The notes beneath the pieces are model-generated. The model was not told the origin of the DNA. It was given only the letters and a program-made list of their open reading frames with translations, and ran no database searches. From positions 1 to 64,000 of the forward strand of contig WYAZ01000098.1 of the NCBI GenBank assembly GCA_011526105.1: a DNA stretch of 64,000 nucleotides, read 5' to 3'. Below, piece by piece: positions 34,145 to 42,960 of the stretch. Both the position numbers and the translations under genes were made by a program. The stretch comes from Deltaproteobacteria bacterium (lineage in GTDB: Bacteria > Myxococcota > Kuafuiibacteriia > Kuafuiibacteriales > Kuafuiibacteriaceae). Position 1 is the stretch's first letter; every line of letters begins with the position of its first letter.

Positions 34145-35557
34145 ATGAAACCGCATGAGGTCATTGGCTTTTGCCGCGATTCCGGCGTCGAGATGGTCGA
34201 CTTCAAGTTCACCGACATGCTCGGGATCTGGCAACACTTCACCGTTCCCATGGCGGAGGTCGACGAGTCGGTCTTCGAAGATGGTCTAGGCTTCGATGGC
34301 TCGTCCATCCGCGGCTGGCAGGCCATCCATGCCTCCGACATGCTCGTGGTGCCGGACCCCAAGACCGCGAAGCTCGATCCGTTCATCAAGGGCGCCAAGA
34401 CGCTCTCCTTGATCACGGACATCGTCGAGCCGATGACCAAAGAGCCCTACGCGCGCGACCCGCGTTATGTCGCCAAGAGCGCCGAGGCCTACCTGAAGTC
34501 CACGGGCCTCGGAGACGAGATCCTGTTTGGGCCGGAGCCCGAGTTCTTCATCTTCGACAAGGTTCGATTCGGCTCGACGCCCAACGACTCCTTCTACCAC
34601 TTCGACTCCGAGGAAGGCGCCTGGAACGCCGGCGCACAGGGCGCCAACCTCGGCTACAAGCCGCGCTACAAGGGCGGCTACTTCCCAGTGGCACCGACGG
34701 ACATGGTGCATCCGCTCCGGATCGAGATGACGCGCATCATGAACGAGCTCGGCCTCAAGGTAGAGCGCGAGCACCACGAGGTCGCCACCGCGGGTCAGTG
34801 CGAGATCGACGTCTACCGGCAGCCGCTGGTCATGATGGCCGACCACACCATGTGGCTCAAACACGTGGTCAAGAACGTGGCGGCGCGCAACGGCAAGACG
34901 GCGACGTTTATGCCCAAGCCCCTGTTCGGCGACAACGGAAGTGGCATGCACTGCCACCAGTCCATCTGGAAGGACGGCAAGCCCACCTTCGCGGGTGAAG
35001 AGTACGCGGGCATGTCGAAGACGGCGCTGTACTACATCGGCGGCATTCTCAAGCATGCGTCGGCGCTCTGTGCGTTCACGAACCCCACCACCAACAGCTA
35101 CAAGCGATTGGTGCCGGGCTTCGAGGCGCCGGTTCGCTTGGCGTACAGCTCGCGGAATCGCTCCGCGGCCATTCGCATCCCGATGTACTCGCCTTCGCCC
35201 AAGGCCAAGCGTATCGAGGTGCGATTCCCAGACGGCGCGGCGAACCCATACTTGGCCTTCGCAGCCATGACCATGGCGGGCATCGACGGCATCTTGAACA
35301 AGGTCGATCCGGGCGATCCGCTCGACAAGGACATCTACGGGATGTCGCCCGAGGAGCTTTCGGACGTTCGCTCGACCCCGTACGGGCTCGAAGGCGCGTT
35401 GGCCGCACTCGAGTCGGACCATCAGTTCCTGCTGAAGGGTGATGTCTTCTCCAAGGGGCTCATCGAGACCTGGATCGACTGGAAGCGCGCCAACGAGATC
35501 GATCAGATCCGCACGCGTCCCACGCCGCACGAGTTCGAGCTGTACTACGAGGTTTGA
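34145..35557 (+). CDS. glnA: Glutamine synthetase type I
   Basis: 470 residues. Makes glutamine from glutamate, ammonia and ATP as a dodecamer. The N-terminal beta-grasp domain contains [19 protein letters not shown] and FDGSSIRGW. The catalytic domain has [11 protein letters not shown] metal ligands, [13 protein letters not shown] and [17 protein letters not shown]. Tyr398 in DIYGMSPEE corresponds to the adenylylation site of the enterobacterial enzyme (Tyr397), so covalent regulation by GlnE is plausible if GlnE is present elsewhere. Start chosen at ATG 34145, preceded by GAAAGGG; the frame runs open to 34025 but overlaps the upstream gene. A GC-rich hairpin follows the stop. Confidence 0.97.
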   Translation: MKPHEVIGFCRDSGVEMVDFKFTDMLGIWQHFTVPMAEVDESVFEDGLGFDGSSIRGWQAIHASDMLVVPDPKTAKLDPFIKGAKTLSLITDIVEPMTKEPYARDPRYVAKSAEAYLKSTGLGDEILFGPEPEFFIFDKVRFGSTPNDSFYHFDSEEGAWNAGAQGANLGYKPRYKGGYFPVAPTDMVHPLRIEMTRIMNELGLKVEREHHEVATAGQCEIDVYRQPLVMMADHTMWLKHVVKNVAARNGKTATFMPKPLFGDNGSGMHCHQSIWKDGKPTFAGEEYAGMSKTALYYIGGILKHASALCAFTNPTTNSYKRLVPGFEAPVRLAYSSRNRSAAIRIPMYSPSPKAKRIEVRFPDGAANPYLAFAAMTMAGIDGILNKVDPGDPLDKDIYGMSPEELSDVRSTPYGLEGALAALESDHQFLLKGDVFSKGLIETWIDWKRANEIDQIRTRPTPHEFELYYEV

Positions 35558-35567
35558 GTTCGGCTGA

Positions 35568-35597
35568 GGTCGCGCGGGTCTTTGGGCTCGCGCGGCC
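35568..35597 (+). terminator. Hairpin after glnA, probable terminator
   Basis: GGTCGCGCG (35568-35576) pairs with CGCGCGGCC (35589-35597) through 9 bp (one G-U) around a 12-base loop. It lies between the convergent glnA and MopE-like genes, 10 bases after the glnA stop. The T-rich tail is poor (CTTCACT), so function may be Rho-assisted. Confidence 0.45.
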
Positions 35598-35628
35598 CTT
35601 CACTGACCGCCGGTCCCTGCCGCGAGCT

Positions 35629-36684
35629 TCACATCTTCTGAAAGCCGCTGTTCCTCTGCCAGTCCGTCGTGAGCAAGCTCGCAAACGGAAGCTGCGGGTA
35701 CTGCTCCGAAGCACACGCGATCTCCACCTGCGGGAAGAGCGCGACCCGGCGCTCCGCCACCTCGAGGCTACCGCCGACGTACGTGTAGGGGATGTCGTAG
35801 TAGTGCAGCTGGTAGAGATACTTTCGGCAGTCGTTCGAGACCGGCTGGCTTTCTCCGCCATGGTCGATGATGCGGAGCTCGGCACAAGGCTCGCTGGCCA
35901 GGCGGGTGAAGGCGTAGAGCCGGCGGTCATAGCTCGGCCAGTTGTCGAGGCTGGGGCAGGTGCAGCCGTTGATCGATGTGTTGCAGTTGGCCGGCGGGTT
36001 TCGGCGGTTGAGGTTCACGCGGCTCACGTAGAACTCGTCGACGAGCCCCTCGTACAAGACGAAGCACCCGTTGTCTTCGAAGTAGCTGCCGCCGCTCGCG
36101 AAGAGCGCCCACGCATAGACGTTGTTCGGCGGGCTTCCGGTGACGCAGTCCCAGGCCGGGATGTCGAGGTCGGCGGAGTTCGTGGTGGGGCAGGTGCCAT
36201 CGACGCTGTCGCAGTCGTCGTCGACGTTGTCTCCGCAGATCTCGGCCGCGCCCGGGTTGCGCCAGGCGTCGGTCGGACCGCAGTCGTCGGTGTACCTTCC
36301 GAGGCCCGCGACCGTTTCATCCGGGAGCAAACACTGGGTCTCCACCGAGGCGCCCACCCCGTAGTCGTCTCCGTCTTCGTCGGTGTACAGCGGGGTGTCG
36401 ACACACATCGCCCCGGCGTCCGGGATGTTGCCGGCATCGGGCCCTCCGATCGAGCCGCCGTCGGGCGCGCTGGCGTCGGCCGAGGCCGCGTCGCGAGGGC
36501 TGCCGGCATCGGCGCCGCTGGTCGCATCCGGGGTGGTGGTGGCGTCGCGCTCCGCCGTGGCCCCGGCGTCGGCGCGGCCGGTGTCCGAAGTCCCGGCATC
36601 ACCTGGGGCATCGTCGCCGCAACCCGCAACGAGGCTCAGCCCGAGAAAACCTGAGAAGAGAATGGGGAGCAGACGGAATCTCAT
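35629..36684 (-). CDS. Lipoprotein with MopE-like Ca/metal-binding motif
   Basis: 351 residues from ATG 36684. The signal ends in lipobox LVAGC (Cys22). An Asp/Ala/Gly-rich low-complexity linker of about 70 residues follows. Then comes a calcium/copper-type motif YTDEDGDDYG with NPGAAEICGDNVDDDCD (about residues 95-150), the hallmark of MopE-like proteins of myxobacteria and Methylococcus. The C-terminal 190 residues contain ten or so Cys (probable disulfides) and aromatic residues but no recognised domain. It is probably at the cell surface. Convergent with glnA and separated from it by the hairpin. Confidence 0.85.
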   Translation of the reverse strand: MRFRLLPILFSGFLGLSLVAGCGDDAPGDAGTSDTGRADAGATAERDATTTPDATSGADAGSPRDAASADASAPDGGSIGGPDAGNIPDAGAMCVDTPLYTDEDGDDYGVGASVETQCLLPDETVAGLGRYTDDCGPTDAWRNPGAAEICGDNVDDDCDSVDGTCPTTNSADLDIPAWDCVTGSPPNNVYAWALFASGGSYFEDNGCFVLYEGLVDEFYVSRVNLNRRNPPANCNTSINGCTCPSLDNWPSYDRRLYAFTRLASEPCAELRIIDHGGESQPVSNDCRKYLYQLHYYDIPYTYVGGSLEVAERRVALFPQVEIACASEQYPQLPFASLLTTDWQRNSGFQKM

Positions 36685-36811
36685 GGCCCACCAATCTACG
36701 GCCGAGGGCTCGAATCGGCGAGCCGGCCTGGCCTCGGAGCGAGGAATCGTGTGGGTGCGTTCCCCGCCCAGCGGTCGGGCAACCGAGAGACGCCTGCGGG
36801 AGCCCAGCCCC

Positions 36812-39253
36812 TCACTGCCCCCCGGGCCGTCCGCGTTGCTCGGACTGCATCTTCCGGAGCGCCTCTTCCTCGGCCGCCTGATGGTCCGCGAGACGCGCAC
36901 GCGCCTCATCGAGATTCACCGAAGCCGGCAGCTCGAGTCCGTACATCTCGAGCTCGAGGATGCTGTCTTCCGTTTCGACGAGCAGCGGCGCCGCCTCGGC
37001 GTCGTACAGTCGAGTCTCGTCCCCGCTTCGGAGTGCATCTCGCACCTCGAGCAGGAGCGCGAGCGCCGGCTCGAGGGCTCCGCGTTGCGCGTGCATGCCG
37101 GCGTGCATGACCTTGGCCTCCACCGACTGAGGGTCCACCTTCAAGGCGGCCTGGATGTCTTCTTCGGCGCGCGACCGGTGCAAAAGCAGGTGCAGCCGCG
37201 CGCGACGGAGGCGCTGGCGAATCGAATCGGGTGAGGTCTTCACCGCTTGATCGAGCTCTCGGAGCGCAGCCGCCAGGCCCTGGTCCTTGCCGTTGAGCCT
37301 GGTGGTTCGCGGCATCACCGGGGTCTCCGGCATGGGGCCTCCGGCGTTGGCCATGGCGAGAAGCTGCATCATGGACTGCGCCATCACCTGAACGGCGGCC
37401 TGGGTGCTCTCGAAGTGATCGTAGGCGCCGCAGGCCTTACACACCGGTTCGCCGATGAACGCGGGATCGCCGTCGGGTTTGTCGCTCCGCGGGTCGACGT
37501 AGACGCCCTCGAAGCCATAGATGAGCACCTGCTCGCAGTCGGTGCAGCGCAGGGGGATCCGAAACTCGGGCTCGCGTGGTCCTTCGCCGCGCAGTCGCTT
37601 CAGGCGCTCGAGCAGATCGCCCTCGGCCGGCGCGCCCGAGAGCAGCTCGAGCAAGCAGTAGGTGAGCTCCTCCGGCTCGTTCGCGTAGGCTCGCGTCTTT
37701 ACGATGGCGGTGAGCTTGGGATCACCCAGGCGGAAGATGGCCTCCGACAACCCGGTGCGCGCGAGATCGCGCAGCTCGAGGAAGCGCCGACCCACCGCGA
37801 GCGCGAGCCTTTGCGTCGGCATGCGCGCGACGACGCCGAGGACGACGTGAGCGACGGAGGCCTCGATGGGCCGACGGCTCAGCGCCTCGATGAGGACCGG
37901 CTCCGACGACTCGGGTTTCTTGGAGAGCAGACCCACCACCAAACGCACGAAGCTGTCGCTCCGGGCCTCGGCCGCGGCGTCGAGTAATGCCTCGCCGTGA
38001 CCCGCGCTCAGCAGGGCCGAGAGCATGCGTTCGAGCAACGGGATGTCAAACATGGTCTCGGACGCGAGCGGCGACATGACCGCGCGGATGCCCCGCTGGC
38101 CTCGCTCCGAGAAGAGCGTGTGGAACGCGGCCTCGTCCATGGCGATGAGTGCCTCGGGTGTGGTCTCGAGCACCTTGGCCACCGTGATGAGCGCGGGGCT
38201 GTCCGTGGCTTGTTTGGCCGACAGCGCGAGCATCTGCGCGGCGTCGATCGCGAGCAGGATGAACACCGCCGCTGGTCCGGCACCGAGGCTCGCGATGGCC
38301 TCCTTCTTCTCGAGCACCGTGAGGAGGAGCCCACGACGCCGCTCCACGAGCGACTTGTGCTCCGCCGAGGCGTTCTCGCGGGCGATCAAGCTCGCCATGG
38401 GCTCGAGGGCGGTCAACACCGCCACGAAGTCCCGATCTCGCAGCCCATGATCGAGCTTCTCGCCCACTTCGGCCGGAAAGAACGTAAAGGCGGTGCCTTC
38501 GTCGCGGAGCTGCTTCAGGACGTTCTCACCTTCGGCCCTGATCGCGGCTTGGAGCGGAAGCCCGGCCACCGAACCTACCGCGGCCCGCGCGGGTGAAGTG
38601 CCACCCTCGGGCTCATCCACCTTGGAGTCCGAGAGCGCGAGCCCGATGACACGTTGGCAGAGCTTCTTATCACCCGAGAGCAGCGCCGCCGCGTAGAGCG
38701 CGCTGCGCCGCTCGCCGGGCATCGTGCCGGCGCGGTTCATCGTGCGATCGAGGTAGTCGATGGCGACTTCAGACTTGCTTCGGCCGAGCTCGGCGGTGGT
38801 CACCGCAAAGGCCTCGTCGTCGAGGCGAGCGCGCGACTTCAGAAGCTCGACCAGGCGCGCGGGGACATGACGCGCGAGGTACCGCGCGCACTCGCCCGCC
38901 AAGCTGCCGGCGGCAGAGTCGAAGCGCTTTTCGACCGCCGCCACGACAGCGGCTTGGGAGCGCTCACCGAGGGCCTTCACCGCGCTCTCCGCGACGCCGG
39001 GGACCTCGTCGGCGACTCTGAGTGCCAGAGCGTTCACGACCGCTTCGTCTTCCGAGCTCGCGAGGTGCCCGATCGCGAAGGTCCGCACCATGGGCTCGGG
39101 ATGGGTGAGCAGCTCGATGAGCTGCGCCTTCGTATGTACGAAGGTGGCGGCGGGCGCGGACTCCGGGGCCGGCAGCGACGCGAGGTCGGGTTCGATCAGC
39201 TTGGAGTGGGTCGGCTCCGCGGCCTTGGATTGGCCGATGATTTGAATCGCCAT
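36812..39253 (-). CDS. HEAT-repeat protein with zinc ribbon and TPR-like C-terminus
   Basis: 813 residues from ATG 39253. After a short Ser/Pro/Ala linker, residues about 50-600 are helical repeats of the HEAT/armadillo type (VRTFAIGHLASS, VAESAVKALGE, EAVVNALALRVADE). A zinc ribbon follows near residue 625: CTDC, then CKAC 38 residues later. The last 160 residues have TPR-like helical pairs (AALRELDQAVKTSPDS, RRARLHLLLHRSRAEEDIQAALK). No enzymatic motif is visible; it looks like a scaffold. The HEAT/zinc-ribbon/TPR combination is not a family I can name. It lies 43 bases downstream of the HD phosphohydrolase start region's gene end on the same strand, so co-transcription is possible. Confidence 0.82.
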   Translation of the reverse strand: MAIQIIGQSKAAEPTHSKLIEPDLASLPAPESAPAATFVHTKAQLIELLTHPEPMVRTFAIGHLASSEDEAVVNALALRVADEVPGVAESAVKALGERSQAAVVAAVEKRFDSAAGSLAGECARYLARHVPARLVELLKSRARLDDEAFAVTTAELGRSKSEVAIDYLDRTMNRAGTMPGERRSALYAAALLSGDKKLCQRVIGLALSDSKVDEPEGGTSPARAAVGSVAGLPLQAAIRAEGENVLKQLRDEGTAFTFFPAEVGEKLDHGLRDRDFVAVLTALEPMASLIARENASAEHKSLVERRRGLLLTVLEKKEAIASLGAGPAAVFILLAIDAAQMLALSAKQATDSPALITVAKVLETTPEALIAMDEAAFHTLFSERGQRGIRAVMSPLASETMFDIPLLERMLSALLSAGHGEALLDAAAEARSDSFVRLVVGLLSKKPESSEPVLIEALSRRPIEASVAHVVLGVVARMPTQRLALAVGRRFLELRDLARTGLSEAIFRLGDPKLTAIVKTRAYANEPEELTYCLLELLSGAPAEGDLLERLKRLRGEGPREPEFRIPLRCTDCEQVLIYGFEGVYVDPRSDKPDGDPAFIGEPVCKACGAYDHFESTQAAVQVMAQSMMQLLAMANAGGPMPETPVMPRTTRLNGKDQGLAAALRELDQAVKTSPDSIRQRLRRARLHLLLHRSRAEEDIQAALKVDPQSVEAKVMHAGMHAQRGALEPALALLLEVRDALRSGDETRLYDAEAAPLLVETEDSILELEMYGLELPASVNLDEARARLADHQAAEEEALRKMQSEQRGRPGGQ

Positions 39254-39296
39254 GCAGAGCCTATCGCGTGCAGGCGCAGCTTTGCCAACCGCTATT

Positions 39297-40646
39297 TCAG
39301 CGCGCCATGCTGCCGAGAACGGCCTTCGCCTCCGTGAGCTTCTCCGGCTCCACAAAGAGCCGCCGCAGGTGCACCGCGCCCGCGTAGCGCTCGTACAGGG
39401 GGCCGTACTTCGAGATGGGGGTCATCTTCTGCCCATCGAGGATGTAGACGGGTGGATCGAGCTCGCTCGGCGCGTCTTGTTCGCGCATCCGGTAGTACTT
39501 CGAGAGCTCGCCCTTGGCGCTGTGACGGAGGCTGTGGATGCCCTTCTTGCCCAGCTCAGCCTCGACCAGATCGAGGTCAAACTCACCCTCTTCACGCGTG
39601 GTGGGGCCCACGAACTTCTTGGACTCTGCGAGCAAGCGATAGGCCTTGCGCTCGGTGACTCGGCGCGCCCACGGGTTGGTGGAACGGCGCAGCACGCCCC
39701 ACAGATAGATGTCGTCGCAGCGCAGGTATTCGTCCGCTTGAAAGGGGACCACGAACTCGCCGCTTTGTTCGTGGAAGTACTGCTTCAGCATCACCTCGTA
39801 GCCGATCGGGATCTGATGCAGATAGACCGAAGTGAACATGTGATAGCGGCTGATCAAGAAGTCGTCGAAGGAGAAACTCGCGCGCGCGTCGAGCCCGAGG
39901 AACACCTGGCCGTTGGTCTCGACGGGCGAGAGGTTCTCGAGCAGCCACTCGTGATCGTAGCGGCCATACGGAACGCCCGCGTAGTAGGAGTCTCGCAACA
40001 GATAATCCATGCGATCGGCGTCGAGCTCGGAGCTCACGCACTGCCGGAGCACGGGCATCCAATCGAGGCCGCCCACCACAAAACGCTTCCGCACTTCGTC
40101 ATCTGGGGCGCGCCCGCGCACGAGGGTCGCCACGTCATCGGGGGTGACGCCAAAGCTGCCTGAGATCTGACCGCGAATGAGCTCGGTGAGCTCGGAGTCG
40201 ATGAGCAGCTTGAGAGTGTAGTCTTCGTGGTTCGCGAGGCGGTCGGGCGCCCCTTCGAGCCAACGACCGAGCTCGAGCTTTCCCACCGGCGGCATGAAGT
40301 GCTCGGTGGTGTGGGACAGCGGCGCGTGACCCAGGTCGTGAAACAGAGCGGCGAGCCGTACAGTCTCGCGAAGGCGATCGCGGTCGGCGGCTTCGAGTTC
40401 GTAGTGCCGCGCGAGCTGGTTGAACATGCGAGAGGCGATGTGCATCACCCCCAAGCAGTGTGCGTAGCGAGTGTGTGTCGCTCCAGGGAACGCAAAGTCC
40501 GCGAGGCCGAGCTGCTTGATCGTGCGCAGTCGCTGGAAGGCGGGGGCGTCGATCAGGGCAATCTCCTCTCGGGTGACCTCGATGGTGCCGTGGATCGGGT
40601 CGCGAATGCGCAAGGTGCTCCTGTGCGGGCGCTGGCTGGAGGTCAT
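39297..40646 (-). CDS. HD-domain phosphohydrolase (dGTPase/SAMHD1-like)
   Basis: 449 residues from ATG 40646. The HD metal-binding signature is LAALFHDLGHAPLSHTTEH, with His103-Asp104 and His112 after it. Upstream landmarks are IRDPIHGTIEVTREE and AFQRLRTIKQLGLADFAFPGATHTRYAHCLGVMHIA, as in the SAMHD1/dGTPase-related HD family. The family usually hydrolyses dNTPs or other phosphate esters; SAMHD1-like proteins can lower dNTP pools. The specific substrate is unknown. C-terminal helical region of about 230 residues. Divergent from the metallophosphoesterase operon, with about 200 bases between the starts. Confidence 0.9.
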   Translation of the reverse strand: MTSSQRPHRSTLRIRDPIHGTIEVTREEIALIDAPAFQRLRTIKQLGLADFAFPGATHTRYAHCLGVMHIASRMFNQLARHYELEAADRDRLRETVRLAALFHDLGHAPLSHTTEHFMPPVGKLELGRWLEGAPDRLANHEDYTLKLLIDSELTELIRGQISGSFGVTPDDVATLVRGRAPDDEVRKRFVVGGLDWMPVLRQCVSSELDADRMDYLLRDSYYAGVPYGRYDHEWLLENLSPVETNGQVFLGLDARASFSFDDFLISRYHMFTSVYLHQIPIGYEVMLKQYFHEQSGEFVVPFQADEYLRCDDIYLWGVLRRSTNPWARRVTERKAYRLLAESKKFVGPTTREEGEFDLDLVEAELGKKGIHSLRHSAKGELSKYYRMREQDAPSELDPPVYILDGQKMTPISKYGPLYERYAGAVHLRRLFVEPEKLTEAKAVLGSMAR

Positions 40647-40850
40647 GTGCGCGGAAGAAAAGCAGTTTCGACCCGGGTGGTCGAGCCTTTCCGGCGGCAT
40701 TCCGACTGACCCAGACGAGCCAGTTGTGGGCCAAGTCACACGAGAAACCGTCGATCTACGTCAAAAAACGCCGGGTCGGGCTTCAGGCCGTACCCTGCCT
40801 TGCATTAGAGTCAGGCGTTGCGGCCTGCGGGACGCAGAGGGGCTGGCGGG

Positions 40851-41852
40851 ATGAGTCGAAGGTCAGAGAGCACGGTCATCGCGCACATCACCGACGCTCA
40901 CATCAGCCCAAACGGCAAGCGCACGGCGGTCCTGAAGGACCGATCCGTCGAGATCCTCGACGACCTCGTGAAACAGTGTACCGAGTACGTCACCGACCTG
41001 GTCCTCTTCGGTGGCGACAACATCGACAACAAGGACGGGGAGACCGAGATCGCAGCCTTCCTCGAGATCGCGAACCGAGGCCCCCGATGGCTCTGTGTCA
41101 CCGGCAACCACGAGTCCGTGCACGACTTGGTCGGCTCGGGCCGAGTCTCGAAGCGCACCTTCGCGGCCGCGGTCGAGGGTCACGGCATCAGCCCGGGCCG
41201 ATACTCCTTCTCCGAGGTCGTCAAGAACGTCCGCGTGATCGGACTCGACACCACCCTCTATGGCACCGGCGGCGGCCACGTCTCCGACGATACCCTCGAC
41301 TTCCTGGCGGATGAGCTTCGCTTCGCAGAAGAGGAGCACATCGTGGTGCTCGGGCATCACCTGCTCGCCGCCCCCTGGGCCCCCTACCGGCTCGACGCAT
41401 GGGACAAGGACTACCTCGTGAGCAATCGCGACGTCGTCGTGAGCCTGCTCGCGACCAACCCGCGCGTTCGCGCGTACCTGTGCGGTCACCACCACGCCTC
41501 TCGCGTGCACCGCATCGCAGGGCGAGGGCAGGGCGGCGGCTTCTATCACATCCTCACCCCGAGCCCGGTGGCCTATCCCGCGGCCGGGCGCATCCTGCGA
41601 TTCGAAGAAGAGGGCATGGTCATCGAGACCATCCATCCCAGGCTCGAGGGCGTGATCCCCCAAAGCCTCGAGGCGGTCATGTCCGGTCGCAAGGCCCAAC
41701 GATACGAGCTGCTCGGTACACCGCGAAGCTTCACCGAGTACGTGGCGGGTCGGGACTCCGACAACAATGCAGTGCTCCCGTACTCGGGGCCACGCACCAA
41801 AGGTGTCTACGACAGCGGCATCGAGCGCCGCATGAGCTCCGTCGTCGAGTAG
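40851..41852 (+). CDS. Metallophosphoesterase, calcineurin-like
   Basis: 333 residues from ATG 40851 (the ORF opens at 40818, but ATG 40851 follows the purine run GGCGGG). Dinuclear metal phosphoesterase: DxH at 15-17 (ITDAHIS), GGDN at 54-57, GNHE at 85-88, GHHL near residue 165 and GHHHAS near 210. This set is typical of the cAMP phosphodiesterase/Icc and lipid-phosphatase branch. The substrate cannot be chosen. First gene of a likely operon with the cupin-like protein (10 bases downstream) and the lipoprotein. Confidence 0.93.
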   Translation: MSRRSESTVIAHITDAHISPNGKRTAVLKDRSVEILDDLVKQCTEYVTDLVLFGGDNIDNKDGETEIAAFLEIANRGPRWLCVTGNHESVHDLVGSGRVSKRTFAAAVEGHGISPGRYSFSEVVKNVRVIGLDTTLYGTGGGHVSDDTLDFLADELRFAEEEHIVVLGHHLLAAPWAPYRLDAWDKDYLVSNRDVVVSLLATNPRVRAYLCGHHHASRVHRIAGRGQGGGFYHILTPSPVAYPAAGRILRFEEEGMVIETIHPRLEGVIPQSLEAVMSGRKAQRYELLGTPRSFTEYVAGRDSDNNAVLPYSGPRTKGVYDSGIERRMSSVVE

Positions 41853-41862
41853 ACTGCCCGCG

Positions 41863-42960
41863 ATGCCCAACGTCCTCCGAAATGAGTGGCGGCGCGCAAC
41901 CGGAGACAGCTTCGAGCGCGCCGAGATCCTCCGCCACGACTGCGTCCCCGAAGGCCTCTCCGCCGGGCGCCTCCGGTTCACCAGCGCCGGTGGCTTCGTG
42001 CCCGACGTCCGAGGTGGGCTTCTTCTCAGCCTCATGTCGGGGAGGGCTCAGCTCCAGCTCGGTTCCGAGCCCGTCCCTATCTCGCTCGAAGCGGGCGTGC
42101 ACGTGTACTGGCCTCCAGGCCTCGAGGCGGCGCTCGAGGCCGAGGCGGGCGCGGAGTTCGTCTACGCTTCTTCGCCCACCGCGACGCAGGCACGCGGCCA
42201 GCGGCTTCTCGTGCGCGACGAGACCTTCGTATCCGCGTGTTCGGTGGGCGCGCTGCCACTACGCTGGGTGCTGACCCCGCAGTACTTGAGCCGCCGGATC
42301 TTTCTGCACCACGATCCCATCCTGCTGTCGAAGGCGGGGCGTCCGGTCTCCTGGTTTCGGACCACGATGTTCGACGTCGCCGGTCTCCCGCTCAACGAGG
42401 ACGGTGAGATGGTCTTCAAGATGTCGTACGACTCGAGGAGCGAGTTCAACATCTGTTACGACGTTACTGGCGACGCGCGGGTCCGCATGGCCGAACACCC
42501 GTATCGCTTGGAAGGCCAGACGTGGCGCCCGTGGGCCGCACTCGATTCCGAGACCACCTACCACCTCGACGAGCCCGCTCCAGTGAACGGACATCGCAAC
42601 AAACACGAAGTCTACGCGCGCGATGGTCACGTCTCGCTCTTCTGCCTCTTCGATCCGGCGCCGACGGGGATCGAGCGTCATCAGCCCGGCGCATACAGCG
42701 ACTACGAGGCGTTCGAAGTGGTCTGCGAGCGACCCGAGTATCAGGCGCATCAGCGGGAGATCGCGCGATTCGACGAGATGGTCGACAAGCTCTCGCTCGC
42801 GAAGGCCACCGGTCGGCTCCCGGAGATGGAACAGACCCCAGAGTGGGCCCTGTATCTTCAGGGTCGCGCAGCTCAGCGCGCGCTCGAAGCTGAACTTGCG
42901 GAGAGGCTCGTTGAAGACGGCCAAGGCCGGGAACGGATCATCGCGCCTTGGCGCACATGA
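41863..42960 (+). CDS. Cupin-like hypothetical protein
   Basis: 365 residues, no signal peptide. The N-terminal half has a beta-rich region with GGLLLSLMSGRAQLQL and ISLEAGVHVYWPPG, as in RmlC-type cupins (a small-barrel fold that binds metals or small ligands). A second similar beta segment around residues 175-260 includes FLHHDPILLS and MAEHPYRLEGQTW and may be a second cupin. The last 80 residues are helical and charged. The protein lies 10 bases after the metallophosphoesterase and overlaps the next gene by 4 bases (ATGA), so it belongs to that operon. Function not known. Confidence 0.72.
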   Translation: MPNVLRNEWRRATGDSFERAEILRHDCVPEGLSAGRLRFTSAGGFVPDVRGGLLLSLMSGRAQLQLGSEPVPISLEAGVHVYWPPGLEAALEAEAGAEFVYASSPTATQARGQRLLVRDETFVSACSVGALPLRWVLTPQYLSRRIFLHHDPILLSKAGRPVSWFRTTMFDVAGLPLNEDGEMVFKMSYDSRSEFNICYDVTGDARVRMAEHPYRLEGQTWRPWAALDSETTYHLDEPAPVNGHRNKHEVYARDGHVSLFCLFDPAPTGIERHQPGAYSDYEAFEVVCERPEYQAHQREIARFDEMVDKLSLAKATGRLPEMEQTPEWALYLQGRAAQRALEAELAERLVEDGQGRERIIAPWRT

